A stretch of DNA of 64,000 bases from Trichoplax sp. H2 (GCA_003344405.1 NOWV01000158.1:1-64000), one strand, 5' to 3'; shown: positions 33,607-55,790, counted from the first letter of the stretch. Numbers and translations are program-made. The notes: generated by a model not told the origin, from the sequence alone.

Positions 33607-35477
33607 ATGCCTAAATTAGATTTTGCTATAGTATGCTCTAGTAATCAAAATCGAAGCATGGCTGCTCATAAGCTACTGAGGTAAATCAACCATCATGGGG
33701 ATCTCTGATGGATGATAAACTACAATTATTATTCGTAATTGTCTTTCGTGTTAGTACTGGATTGATTTTTCATCGCCTTTTTGACGATACGAGTTATGAT
33801 CACGATCTTGGTTGCCAGGCATAGCTATAGGATAGCCTTTGAGACGGAAAATGGATTGTATTGGTAGAAAAAGCACAACATGATAACATTGGATAGTGAT
33901 TGAGGATATATTGTAGACGCATGTCTTCGGCTCTGTAAATCCAATGTGTAGATGATAGAAAAAAGTAACAAGATTAGTACAGTAGTGAATGAGACTTGAG
34001 TCGGCTTACTTGACAACGAATTCATTTCTTCTAACTGATCATCAATGGTAAAACACAGGATTATAAATCGAATACTGCCGTTTATTCTTGTCATATCTTC
34101 ACTATACATTGTAGTGATAAAAGTACTTACTTGATCATGAACCATCGTCATGTTTTTAACAAAGACGATCAATCATACAAACTGTTGAAATGATTAAACT
34201 TCAGTCAATTCTCACAGCTTAAACAAAAGTTGATTAATTTACAACTATCGCACGTACAGTATTCCTTTGCACATACTACCATAACCATATTGATAGAGCC
34301 ATAGTTAAAGGAGGTAAAGTCTTTATCCTGTTGATTATGTTCGTAACAGAGAGCCTGCCATGTTACTCTAGCAAGAAATTAAACATATTTTGTCTGTTTC
34401 ACTAACAATGCGGATATCAGATCCAGGCTGGATGTGAAAGAGTTAAATCTCCAATCGAGCGATTGATTGCTTTTAATACCTATTTTTATCATCTTGCTTT
34501 AGTAAGCGAGGCTTCAATGTTACTTCATTTGGTTCCGGTACTCATTGCAAATTACCTGGCCCAACTCCGGAAGAGCCTAATATTTACTCATTTGATTCCA
34601 GCTATGATGAAATGTATAACGATTTGACCAAGAAAGATAAAACATTGTATCCTGGTGTCACAATATCAACATTACAAATCTCCTCTGTAGGGGATATCGT
34701 CCATTCTTGTTGTTATCCATCAATTTTAATTCTACATAGGATACGGAAATGATAGCGATAATCATACACAGTGATATCTTAGAAAGTTGTATTTTCTTTA
34801 ATTTTAATGACTAATGATACGTTCAAGATATACACAAAATGGTATATTACACATGTTAGATAGAAATAGAAGGATTAAAACCAAGCCCGAAAGATTTCAA
34901 GATTGTACTGTTAAACACGATTGTGTTATTTCATGCGATGAGCGTGTTTACGATCAAGTCATCGAAGGTGGGTTAAGATAGACGTACGAGTATATGTTAT
35001 AATAAAAAAGTTGCGATAAATTCCCTTAGCGCTACTTCTTGATCAATGCTTTCCAGAATGCAACGATTATACTGTACTGATTTTCTTTGCGATCTTTGCT
35101 AATAACAAATAGATTTTGAAAATCGTGGCAACGTTAATGGCACTCCCGTACACTTAATCAATCTGAATATAATGGATAATCAAGAAGAAGCCACCATTGG
35201 AGCTGTTTTAATTTGCGAACTTTGCCAACAGGTCTGTATGATAGCAGTCCTAAGTTGAATACCTAGCTTAAAACTTAGTACAAGCCTGCACTCTTTCTAT
35301 CATTCCATTGAATCGCTTAACCGTTTCGTTCATTTCTTTTATTAATATTATAAATGATTGACATCCTTGTTGAAGATTGAAGAATGTGAAGACTTAGATG
35401 ACAATATCGAGAATATTATTAAAGAGTTTGAGGATAAAAATAAGAGAACTTTATATTATCATGTAGCTTTCTATTGA
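33607..35477 (+). CDS. SSU72: RNA polymerase II CTD phosphatase SSU72
   Basis: Nuclear phosphatase that removes Ser5 (and Ser7) phosphates from the Pol II C-terminal domain and works with the 3'-end cleavage machinery. Five exons, 33607-33680, 34503-34646, 34828-34967, 35113-35231 and 35376-35477, give 192 residues (human 194). The low-molecular-weight-phosphatase P-loop is seen as VCSSNQNRS (C10, R16). Also conserved are GFNVTSFGSGTHCKLPGP, MYNDL, YTQNGILHMLDRN, the CDERVYDQV aspartate loop, EEATIGAVLICELC and the C-terminal HVAFY. No residue expected to be essential is missing. It is convergent with the CHD gene downstream. Short 5' leader; ATG 33607 is the only start consistent with family length. 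Confidence 0.97.
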
Positions 35478-37038
35478 TAAATTAAAAAGTTATTCCTCTT
35501 ATAGTTGGTCTTTATTAATTACCGTTTCTATATAGTACTTTTATCTGTAATGATATAGTGAAACTATTATACCAGTATTATTTATAACCTTCATAATGTT
35601 GTAAATTAGTATTATACTAGCAGTTGATTATTTATCTATAAAATAGATCACCTTACCATTTTGCAGAATAAAACATTAAAACTGTAGCTAAGATTACTTA
35701 CTTACATAGTAAAAAGTTACAATCTGCCGAAATTGTAATATTGGTTGTAATCACGCTCAGAGGTGGTTCATGCCTCAAAATGGGGTTTGTACATTTTCGT
35801 GATTGTAAGCATTCTAATTCGAAATGATTTTGTCTTTACTGGAGATGTACATTGAACAGTACTAGGATACAGTAGCTCCTCCATACAGTAGAATGGGTAT
35901 TTAGAATAGCTTTCATTAAAATTTCTTCCTGTCTGTATAATCATTTAATCAGCTGAGGTGCATAGGATAGGACTACAGTAGGACTTTGATGATGTATCCT
36001 AATCTGATTTCACGGTATGTTGTTATTAGTTGCTTTTAATATAATCGTGACAGCCATCGTATCAACTAATTATGTGTCAGAGTCTTATAATGGCTGGAGC
36101 AACGATATCATTGCTACGTATCGGAATCGTACCGTATTAGGCTTTTCCGCCTGCAGTGGATATTTTAATAAGGTAGCTTATGCTTTCAACTTTTGATATA
36201 ATCATGGTTATTATGGTATTACTTGTGGTTAATAACATCATGCCGTATAATGCAACTCGAACCTTTATAAAATAAGATTTATATTAGTAGTTCGTCAGGG
36301 GATCGCATTTCAGCATCGGAGTTTTTCCGACAAAATAAGGCAGAATGCTTGTTCCATCTTACAACCGTAACACTAGGAGAAACACATCAACATCTTCAAT
36401 AGTTCACCTTTTATTGATTATAAGTGCAGACAACAGCTTCGTCTACATCAATCTGATCTTGGCTGTGTCCGCTGCTATCAATAGCACCGGCCGGTTTCAT
36501 TGCTATAATTTCTGAAACTTACTGTATATAAAGTGTATCACATAGCAACAATAACAAAATAATTTTTTACATGTCAATGCAAAACTCACTTCGTGACAAC
36601 CATTTATATTAATACTTATTAATCTCCTTAAAATCAGTACCAGAATCTTCATAATTTACAACGGTTTTACAATGTCCTTAAGAAACATGGGACGGAAATT
36701 AATACTCCTTTTCCAGTAACATTGAAAAAGAGTCTTTAATAAGTTAACATTTATTAATAGTAATTTGAATATCCGGCAACTCTATTATTCCTGATATCTC
36801 AATTTTCATTTGTAATATTTCAAAACAACAAAATTCAATGCTATATTACAAAGATAAATAAATAGTTTAGCGTGTAGTGCTACAGTTATGTCACAGTACT
36901 GGCTACTAAGATAAATGTTGTATAACTTATGAAGGAAGAGAACAGTGCTTATTCGGTAATATCCGACTAACAGAGCAGACAAGCAATCTCCTCTAGTACT
37001 CTCTACCGAAGTCAAAAATTAAATTTTTTTAATACGTT
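35478..37038. other. Convergent intergenic region SSU72 / CHD
   Basis: Contains two 3' UTRs. An AATAAA at 35667-35672 suits SSU72, and TTTATT at 36750-36755 (AATAAA on the minus strand) suits the CHD gene. A short minus-strand open segment at 36411-36511 looks like a possible terminal exon (see findings). Otherwise I see nothing. Confidence 0.5.
35667..35672 (+). terminator. Probable polyadenylation signal of SSU72
   Basis: Canonical AATAAA about 190 bp after the SSU72 stop codon, in AT-rich DNA. Assigned by position. Confidence 0.5.
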
Positions 37039-47228
<10,190 letters not shown>

Positions 47229-48400
47229 ACCGGTAGGCAACTGCAAAATCTCGGCTCCCAAGCTATGCCTTCCGCATGTAAAATGATATCCAACAATGTT
47301 GGTGTGGTAGTCCCTTTGGTGAGGAAGACGTTGTAGGCTGTAGCAACTTTTTCTTCTGTCTTTGTCCTTCTGAAATGGAGAGATACCGGACAACATTTCT
47401 GTTGATTTTAGTCATGCTCAGTTGGACTGTAGATTGTAAGCTACAAATAGACCTACACCAGTTGTGAACGGACCGGAACGGAACGGTGCTTCGGTTACTG
47501 GTACTCTGGTGCTCTTGTTGTACAGTACAGTATATACTGTACAGTACAATGTACTGTACTGTACAGTACGGCATTACTGTTGTGTACCGCAAAATACGGT
47601 ACAGTACCAGTACAGGACAGGACAGGATGGACTGGACACTTTCGTCTTGTTTGACACGGATACTGTAGATATCTCATTTTGGTTGCTGCAACCGCAGACT
47701 CACCTTGTAGAATAAAATGAAATATGAATTTTTCATCTATTCATTAATTAATGATCAATTGATTTCTCAGAAAAATGGATGTATCATAGTAAAAGATTAA
47801 GTTTGTCAATGGATATAAAATCAATTCAATCTAGGATGTGCTAAAAATCAAGCTTTGCTTGCAGCTGCTTTGCAGCCCGTGCTAAAGGTAATGCTTACAG
47901 TACTTTACTGCGTTACCGTAAGCCATTCTGAGTCTACTAGAGAAAATTCTTGTCAATTCCTTAGCATAACTTGCATAACTGTAAAATGGGAAGAAAAAAA
48001 AAATTGGACGCCAGTCACATGGCGACTCTGTACGAGGAAATGTCTGTCAGTACTGTCAGTCTGTCTCTGATCAGATTGCAGTACAGTACTGTACTATAAA
48101 TGTAATGATTGTCAGCTCGTACTGGACCATCGTTGGGGGGACCGGGACCAGTACGGTATGAGACTAAAAACCTTTCTGTTTTCTACAGTCTACAGTCTAC
48201 AGTCTACAGTACAGCGCTTCAACAGACCCAAGCACTGTACACACTGCAAAGATACGCACGCGTCTAGAGACCCCAAAGAAAACCGTATCACAAGTCCGGC
48301 CGGACTAGGAAAGCGTCGTAGTAAAAGACTTGACGATATAAACAGATCCACAGTTTCGACACTATTCGTGGCTAGCAGTGACCATCAGAGAGAAATCATC
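47229..48400. promoter_or_regulatory. Divergent CHD / SSR3 intergenic region with GTAC cluster
   Basis: About 1.2 kb between two divergent genes. GTAC palindromes cluster at about 47519-47615 and again near 48078-48097. A (CTACAGT)4 microsatellite lies at 48183-48213, and a less AT-rich stretch at 48200-48400 runs into the SSR3 start. Probable shared promoter, inferred from gene orientation and from the same motif occurring at other gene starts. No TATA box or other named element was recognised. Confidence 0.6.
48183..48213. repeat. (CTACAGT)4 microsatellite
   Basis: Four tandem CTACAGT heptamers run into a TACAG GTAC-type word. It shows that the pentamer units of the GTAC clusters also expand as a simple repeat. 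Confidence 0.8.
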
Positions 48401-50629
48401 ATGCCGGCTTCAAAGTCTCGTAAAAGTGAAGACGACTTGCTATTGCAAGATTTTAGCAAAAATGTTACCACTGCTTCTTCAGTCATTTTTTACATCAACG
48501 CCTTGTTGGTTTCTGTGGTGCCGATATGTAAGTTAATCAATGCTTTTCATTGAGTATACACCTGTTTGTTTGACAGTCGTAGAGGAAAGTATCTGAAAGC
48601 AACATTTTCTATCACGGATGCACGGTACACGTTGGGTGGATTGCTTCCCATTTTATGATGATATGTTCTGTCCTTATTGTCGTCATATTGGTCCGAGATC
48701 ATTTTACCGATGTCTAAATAATTGATATCACTCGCCATACATTTTCTCCTACCTAACTTACACTTCACTGTAGGCACTTGATTACTTGAAATTTAGTTAC
48801 GGTAGGCTTTGTTCCAACTCCCAACGACGTTACTCTACAGTACTGTAAATGGCGATTCTGCAATTGATGAAACCATCTCAATGTACGTGCTACTTATCCT
48901 TCATATAAAGCATCTAGAAATTTCGGGATCGGAGCCGAAAATGTTCTTTTGAAAGTTGATGGTAATGAAGTTGAAATTAATTTAGGAACCACTACTTTCA
49001 CATACCCTGTCAATGGCTGTCAGGACGGTACTCAATAGCGTGGGTTACAGCCGTGTTGCTGTCTTGTACAGTACAGTACAGTGAGCGCACAACAGCGCTT
49101 CTGTACAATACAGTACAGTAAAGTGGCTTGCTTTTCCTTGCTTAGTACGTGAGGCATTTTAGACTTGTTGGCGCAGGTTTCATTTAGCTTATTGTATGAT
49201 GGACTAGAATAATTCAATCTGTCCATATTCTTATCCTTTACTTCAAACATTATTGATTTGTATCTATTACTAGAAAAGGATGACAAAAAAGAGACTGGAG
49301 ATGAACATTTTCATTGTGTACTCAGTATAACATTATTGATCCTACGCCATTGCATGTAAAGTTAATAACATTGTCATCTTTACAGATCACTGTAGTGAGC
49401 TCTTGATAGGCGTAAATATACGCTCATACAAGTATATAAATTAAGAATAAACTTCACTTTTGGTATCCGTAAAGCTTGGCAAGTTGTTGCCATTCTTTAT
49501 GAGTCTACATTACAGTAGTAATACTTGGTTCCGCGATGTCGCCTGTATTTTTTGACCAGCTAGCTTTGAAGCATACTTGCATATGCACACACACATTGAT
49601 GATAGAGCTTACGTCGGCTACTCGATTACATTATGCATCTAGTCACTAAAAGTTTCTTAAAATTCTTCAACTATAGGGGTCTTTTGGAGAATCCATCAGT
49701 TAGATCCAAGATCTGCGGTGATTATCTATGTTCTAGGCGCAGCAGTCAGCACTTATATGGTGGCTTTTGCTTACAAGAACGTTAAATTCAATTTGAAACA
49801 CAAGTATGAATATTATTTCATCAAGTTTGCGTTTAAATCGTAAAATATGGTATCGACTGCAAGTTACTATCTATTTGGTTTTGAATTTCATAAGTTTATA
49901 GCTGCTATCTGCACTATACCATAGTCAATGTTTTTGAATACAAATCTATTTAATTTAATATAATGCTGTAGTAGGGGTTTCTAAGAGAAAAACTCCCAAA
50001 ATCCCTGGCTGTAGTAATTTAGACGACTTTATTTCTTGATAGAATCGCTGTTAGTCGCGACGAAGGTGTAACAAGAGAAGTAAGCAATCAACTCAACAAT
50101 TCTGCCAATGGGAAAAAGATCAATAAGAAGGAAAGAGATGAGAGGTTAGTTCTGCATTAGCGTTTCGCCTACCTTTCCTTAGTATAATTGTTTGGTGGCT
50201 TAAATATGAGATATCAGTGAATAATTTTCATATGAGCTTTTGCGTTACTGAAGAGTCGTTTCGGAATTTAGAAAGCATCATTAAATTTTTCAGAGTTTTA
50301 TGGAAGAAGAATCAAGTTGCCGATTATGAAGCCACGGCCTTTTCCATCTTTTACAACAATGTACTTTACATGCTACTTTTGATTGGAGCTTCCTTCTACA
50401 TTTTACGAAATTTCAGCCCTCAATCGTATCCTTTCATATAGTAATTTAATCAATTGTAAGGGTATGGGTTTGTTTATTACTCTATTCGATAGTAGTATAG
50501 AAATTTTATGTACAGCGTTTATATTTTCGATTAAGTACAATACTTATTCCTTAACGTTATTTTAGCAATTATATTTTATCCACTGCTGTTGCTGCTGGTC
50601 TTGTCGCTCTTTTCTCAACTGGCTCTTAA
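48401..50629 (+). CDS. SSR3: Translocon-associated protein subunit gamma
   Basis: ER-membrane subunit of the TRAP complex, which binds the Sec61 translocon and helps secretory and membrane proteins insert. Five exons, 48401-48527, 49677-49803, 50043-50144, 50294-50425 and 50566-50629, give 183 residues (human 185). The N-terminus ([14 protein letters not shown]) is a close family match. Two hydrophobic segments ([32 protein letters not shown]) precede a charged cytosolic loop ([13 protein letters not shown]...KKERDER). Then come [19 protein letters not shown] and two more hydrophobic segments ending in ALFSTGS. This is the four-membrane-helix layout of the family. No cleavable signal peptide is expected. 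ATG 48401 matches the family start; the longer upstream open frame from 48158 is not needed. Intron 1 holds a small GTAC cluster at 49062-49125. Confidence 0.96.
49062..49125. repeat. GTAC-palindrome cluster in SSR3 intron 1
   Basis: TTGTACAGTACAGTACAG and, 30 bp on, a TGTACAATACAGTACAG run, of the same word family as the promoter clusters. Intronic, 560 bp downstream of exon 1. Confidence 0.7.
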
Positions 50630-51584
50630 ATTTTAAATTTAAATTTTCAATTTGCTTTATGCAATTGATAAATATGATTGTTCGAATTTATAAATGAGAC
50701 GATACCATTAAATCTTGGAATGTTGTTCTCATACATTATTGCTTCTCTTCACTGGTGTTGCTCTATTTATTTCACAGACTACAGCCGTTGTTTACTATTC
50801 ACGAAAGTTAAGGATGTTACTAACCACTGTAGCTGTTCCTAGAGTTAGGACTGTAATAATGACTGTTAACGGCTTGACATAGTGGTAAAGTATTCTTAGT
50901 TTATGACTGAGTTTTTACATTTAGTAAGATAGAACTAGTGCTCTATTAGGGTCCTAACTTGAGTTAAAAAATTCAGTTCGTGTAACCGGAGATTATTGTA
51001 CTATAGAACCGTAGTTTTTGGTACAGTAAAAATTGCTATAATTATATTATTTAGTCTAATAACACTGCTTAACTAGGTATAGGTTCCTGTGCATAACGAA
51101 AATTGAAAGTAGAAACAGACAGAAACGAAATGATTTCTATTAGATTTCCTTTAGGTGTACTGTATTAGGTTCGATCGACGATATACCGGCAGTTAGGAAA
51201 TAGGCGTACCGAAGAAAATATTTCATTTCCGTGTTGTGTTTAATTAAGTTGGTCAAGAACAACGAATGTCAGTGATTTCTTAACTTTCTATCATTGAGTT
51301 TATTTAGAGTAGTATTTATAATTTATGCATGATATCCTCCACTCATCGTATTACGCATATGTGCATAATTTTAAGGCTACACCATATGAATACATGAATG
51401 CCTTTGATTTCGGTTTATAAGAATTTATAAAGTTATCTTAGTTATGAGACGTAAAATCGTTTAATGCGTCATACCGAGTAGAAGAAATCGCAGAGAGTAA
51501 TAATGCAAAACTACTAACCAAGAACGCTGTTAAATCTCTCGCAAGAAGCGTGCGAAATAACTATTCTTAATACGTCATTAATAA
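50630..51584. other. Convergent intergenic region SSR3 / MsrA
   Basis: Contains the SSR3 3' UTR and the distal 3' UTR of the minus-strand MsrA gene. TTTATT at 51299-51304 (AATAAA on minus) could end a MsrA transcript that includes the SECIS-like hairpin. No other gene is seen. Confidence 0.5.
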
Positions 51585-51662
51585 ACCACGGAAAGAATAA
51601 TTTTCAAGTGTTTGGCATCCATATACGTTTTCTACCATACACTGTCATTGTTCCATTTCTGT
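51585..51662 (-). promoter_or_regulatory. Candidate SECIS element in the MsrA 3' UTR
   Basis: On the minus strand, starting about 230 nt after the MsrA stop: a lower stem (AATGGAA against TTCCGT) and internal loop, then ATGAC (51648-51644). An 11-position upper helix follows (AGTGTATGGTA against TGCCAAACACT, one A-A mismatch and one T-G wobble). The 15-base apical loop starts GAAAAC, and the 3' partner is TGAA (51606-51603). This reproduces the eukaryotic SECIS pattern: a non-Watson-Crick quartet UGAN/NGAN, a helix of about 11-12 bp, and unpaired adenines on the 5' side of the apical loop. It looks like form 1. Folded by eye only. Confidence 0.78.
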
Positions 51663-51878
51663 AGGCTTACTCTTAACGCCAGTCATACATACAGAAGGGT
51701 ATTACGCCTCTTATTTATTGTAAGGATTATGTTGCAGTCCTAAAGTGCACATAAATATAGCATACGAGTATATGATAATCACCATCGGTAGGAAGCGAAA
51801 ATTGTTTACACATTTCATATATCCAGAATATGTTGTTACCTCCAACGAATACATCAATGGCTTAGGGACAGTACTGAG

Positions 51879-54546
51879 CTAGTAAGAGCAGAAAGATCGC
51901 GAAGATCTATTTTCTAATTGTGCAGATAATTTATCCAGGATACTTGACGATAAGTCGTAAAGTTTGGGATTTAAACTAATAGCTGTCTTGAGTTCTTCAG
52001 TTGATAAGTAGTTACCACACACAGCATTTAATTTAGCAACAAGTGGCGAGGAAATTATGTCTTGATCAGATAATTTAAGCAGCTTTGAAAGGTCACGATT
52101 TTGTCTGAAGAGATATTTTTGATGGTAGCTAAAAATGATAATAATAAAGCGAAAACTGAGGATATAGCGTAATTTCTAATATTTGTGCTTAAGTGACATG
52201 CATAACTATAAATAGAATGTACAGACTCTATTACATAATTAATATGATTACAGCAAGTAAAGATACAGTACATGCCTACCAGTTACTTTTTTGTCACAGT
52301 ACTGTAGTCGTAATGAAATAAATTAATCTTCATTGATTCAAGCCATTCAAATGGGTGTTCAATTTTACTGTTTACTGCACTGATGAACTGTAATGTACTA
52401 CCTATTACTTATCCACCAGTAATCAAAATTATATTTACTACGAGTATTATCTTAATTGAAAGTTAATAAGCGTATAATAATTTTTAACTCGACGTACAAT
52501 ATACTCGCGATATATCGTATGTGAGGATTTCCAGCATCTCATAAATACTCACTAACATTACAGCAGACAGTACACGGTACGGTATAAAGTTACTGAACCT
52601 CTGTTAAATGAGCACATTATCGTAAACCGTCAGTAAAGCGACGGGAGCTTGCACTAAAATTATATATAAATATATATATTATACAGTATGAATGAGTGAG
52701 TAAGAGTGTTCCACATAGCTAAAAATGGAGAGTTACTGTAAGATTAGAGAAATGCGGTATGTATATCAGTATATGTCATACACTCTACTACTACACAGTA
52801 CACGGTATAAAGTTNNNNNNNNNNNNNNNNNNNNGTACTACCTATTACTTATCCACCAGTAATCAAAATTATATTTACTACGAGTATTATCTTAATTGAA
52901 AGTTAATAAGCGTATAATAATTTTTAACTCGACGTACAATATACTCGCGATATATCGTATGTGAGGATTTCCAGCATCTCATAAATACTCACTAACATTA
53001 GCAGTATGTCAGAATCCGACAGAAATACTGCACTATGATAACACTTATTACTTAACTACTCAAATGTTACTGAAATTCAATCTAACTATGATATTGACTA
53101 GCGATCGCCGATATTCAGTAGTGACGACTGATTCAGTGATAGCCGTAATCTTATTCACTTCAGATATGGAATTTCGGACTAATAGTTTAATGCTGCAGCT
53201 AAAACTCTCTAACATTTTTTGTTTCTTTTGCTGGTCAACTTATGACAAATGATTCATATTTGACAGACTGTAGAGAATACACACTTGCAGTAATACAGTA
53301 CATACTTCTCTGCAAGGAAAAATTTGCCAGCAGGTTGTATTACGGTGACAATTTTGCGGTAGACATGTTTTTGGCGGTCAGCCATTGATCGCTTTGCTGC
53401 TGCTTCTTGCTTAGCATCATGATAAAATATTGCGGACATATACTGATTGCTTCTCTTGCTGGTGGGATTGTGGGATGTCCAAAACTTTGTCAGTAATTCT
53501 TCGTATGAGATAACATTAGGATCATATTCAATTTGGATGGTCTCGGTATGATCGCCCCTAATCATGCAATATCAGCGTATACAAAATAGCTTCAGCATCA
53601 AGTTACAAGCGACAACAAGCCACATATAAGTATAGACAGAATATCATTCAATTATTGAAATTGTACATGTTACAAACTGCAACGGTTATCTTAAAATATA
53701 GGACTAAGGCCTACCCACAGAATACTCGTACATTATACCATAGACTACTTTTGTTATGCTGTACGTATATTCTCGTATATGTTATATCGATAACAATATA
53801 CAGTACACATAGCGAAAGCTAAAATATTCTCAGTTATGTCGTAGACTGAGTTCGATAAACCGATACGAAATCTAGTCTACTGTACGACTTGGTCTGATAT
53901 GATCTGAATCGATGGCTGACCTTATTTGTAAATAGCAGAGTCGAACTACTACTGTACGAAATAGAATACTCGGTCGATATGTACATGAAAAAGGAGAGGG
54001 TCATAACTATAATTAATTCACCGAAAACTCAGCACATTTCGTGCAACGCTTTACCAGTACAGTACTGTACAGTATAGCACTCGGACCCAAGGGCGTGTTG
54101 ATTAGAGCTGGAGATAAGTGTATAACGCACTTTCCATTACTATTCCCTTTACGAATGAATAATTTAAACGAAAAGTATCATAGGTAATGAAGAATGTTTC
54201 ATACAATTCTGCATTAAATGGCCGCTTCTTTTTAATCCTATGAAAATGGGTTTAAATCAAGTATGATTACTGTATGAATCATCACAATAACAGCAGCGAA
54301 TTTAATGTACGAGTATTTCGCCGGTAACTTTTCTTGATGCTATCATGATTCCAATAATATTGATTGTACAGTATTTAGTGTACTTTGCTGCAATTATCCT
54401 TACAAATTGTAATAAGTTGGATTTAAGGTCTTGCCCCCAGCAAATCCAACTTTAGTCCTGATGACGCCATTAAGAGCGGCGAACTGGGCTTCGGGAAACC
54501 AAAATCAGCTTAATGCGAGGGTTGCTTTAGCGTAAGTCGATGCCAT
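51879..54546 (-). CDS. MSRA: Peptide methionine sulfoxide reductase A, probable selenoprotein (in-frame UGA at catalytic position)
   Basis: Repairs the S-epimer of methionine sulfoxide in proteins. Three exons in transcript order, 54546-54404, 53557-53306 and 52128-51879, give 214 residues with perfect phase continuity. Exon 1 reads MASTYAKATLALS, then TGA at codon 14, then FWFPEAQFAALNGVIRTKVG and FAGGKTLNPTYYN. The family active site is GCFW..E, so TGA sits exactly where the catalytic cysteine belongs. Exon 2 has GDHTETIQIEYDP, LLTKFWTSHNPTS, NQYMSAIFYHD and FFLAEK. Exon 3 continues NYHQKYLFRQN and ends with a longer tail containing Cys in NAVCGNY and SFCSY, possible resolving residues. The downstream hairpin supports selenocysteine insertion over a nonsense mutation. 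Intron 2 contains an assembly gap. Divergent from eIF4G. Confidence 0.88.
52395..52560. repeat. 166 bp direct repeat, left copy flanking assembly gap
   Basis: Identical by eye, base for base, to 52835-53000 on the other side of the run of N. Lies in MsrA intron 2. Most likely an assembly artefact (allelic or unmerged overlap) rather than a biological duplication. Confidence 0.9.
52815..52834. other. Assembly gap (20 N)
   Basis: Twenty undetermined bases in MsrA intron 2. The left flank ends CACGGTATAAAGTT, a string nearly repeated at 52573-52590, which again suggests duplicated contig ends. Confidence 0.99.
52835..53000. repeat. 166 bp direct repeat, right copy flanking assembly gap
   Basis: Second copy of the 52395-52560 segment; it starts immediately after the run of N. 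Confidence 0.9.
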
Positions 54547-55790
54547 TTTATTTATTTATTATTACGTTTTAGACGGTGTACTGGCCTATATGTAGTACTG
54601 TATAATGTGTGACATATTGTATACTGTATATGGCATATACATTATACAGTACTACTGTTGCTGAGCATGCGTAAGTCTGTTGCACTGTGTTGTGTGTACT
54701 GTACAGTACAGTATATTGTAGAATTGGAGCTTTTATACTGTAGGGTGTAGCGGATACGGCAGCCCCTTCATGTACATGTATTACTCGGTGTTACTGTACC
54801 CTACTGTACAGTATACAGTCTGTACTGTAGTAACTGTGCCATGACTGCTGATGGGTGCTCCGTGCCGTACACTGTTACAACGTCAATCTTCGGCCCGCCC
54901 CGGTCTGGCTCGGTCTGGCCCGAACTGGCCAGGACTGGCCTATAGTTAGTGCACAGCTTGACGCAGTAAAACTGCTTTCCTATACAACTACTGTACTGTA
55001 CAGTATTTTACAGTATTTGGAAAGAAGAATGGCACCGTGCCAGGTACAATAGCACCGCGCCAGGTAGGTTGGTTGTTGTCGGTCTGTTTATGATGAGTCA
55101 CACCTTACAGTACTGTACAGTATCATAAAGATCAGAGTGTACAGTCCACTGTCAATAGCCAGCAATGCATGGCTGGTGTAGTAAAATAAAACTGCAAATT
55201 AATTAATTTTTGCATGTAGCAGATTGATCTACACTACAGTACACAGTCTACAGTACTAGTGATTGATTAATTCACTTCGCGACATTGGCTCCATTCAAAT
55301 TCGTTGCTGTCGCTGTGGCGTCGTGCCAACCAGTGCAACAGGAAGTCAGTACTGTAGAGCACTAACGTACTGTAATCATGCCAACGGGAGAGAGATTTAC
55401 ATGAAGTGAACTCAATTGTTCATTATTAAATAAATAAACTGAAATTAAATTTAAATTAGGGGGGATATCTCTGATATATTATTATTCGGTCCAATAGTCC
55501 TTCAGACAGGACTAACAAGACTCCTCCCGTTTTTACTCCGTCATTGTGACATAGTCATATCGTGAGATCTTGGCTATTGTCAAACAGACAGGTAGAAAAA
55601 CCTCTGGTAGATACTGTTCAAACTCCCTCTTTTATTAGGGTCCGGGGCAAAGTGGGCCAGTTTTACTTGTCATGTACTGTACACTGTACAGTACAGTAAG
55701 CTACCCCGCGCAGTACTGTATATGTAGTACCAAACTGCACAATGTACAGTACTAGCAGTAACGTACAGTACTGTACTGTACTGTACAATG
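54053..55790. repeat. GTAC-palindrome cluster spanning MsrA 5' end and MsrA/eIF4G intergenic region
   Basis: GTACAGTACTGTACAGTAT-type runs occur at 54053-54075, 54697-54712, 54798-54822, 54990-55012, 55106-55120, 55674-55700 and 55744-55788. Unlike the surrounding DNA, parts are GC-rich (for example 54885-54945, with repeated GGTCTGG/GGCC words). The cluster begins in MsrA intron 1 and fills most of the divergent intergenic region. Confidence 0.8.

Noticed and set aside
33825-34172. 115-codon minus-strand open frame
   Set aside because: Inside SSU72 intron 1, antisense, no recognisable domain.
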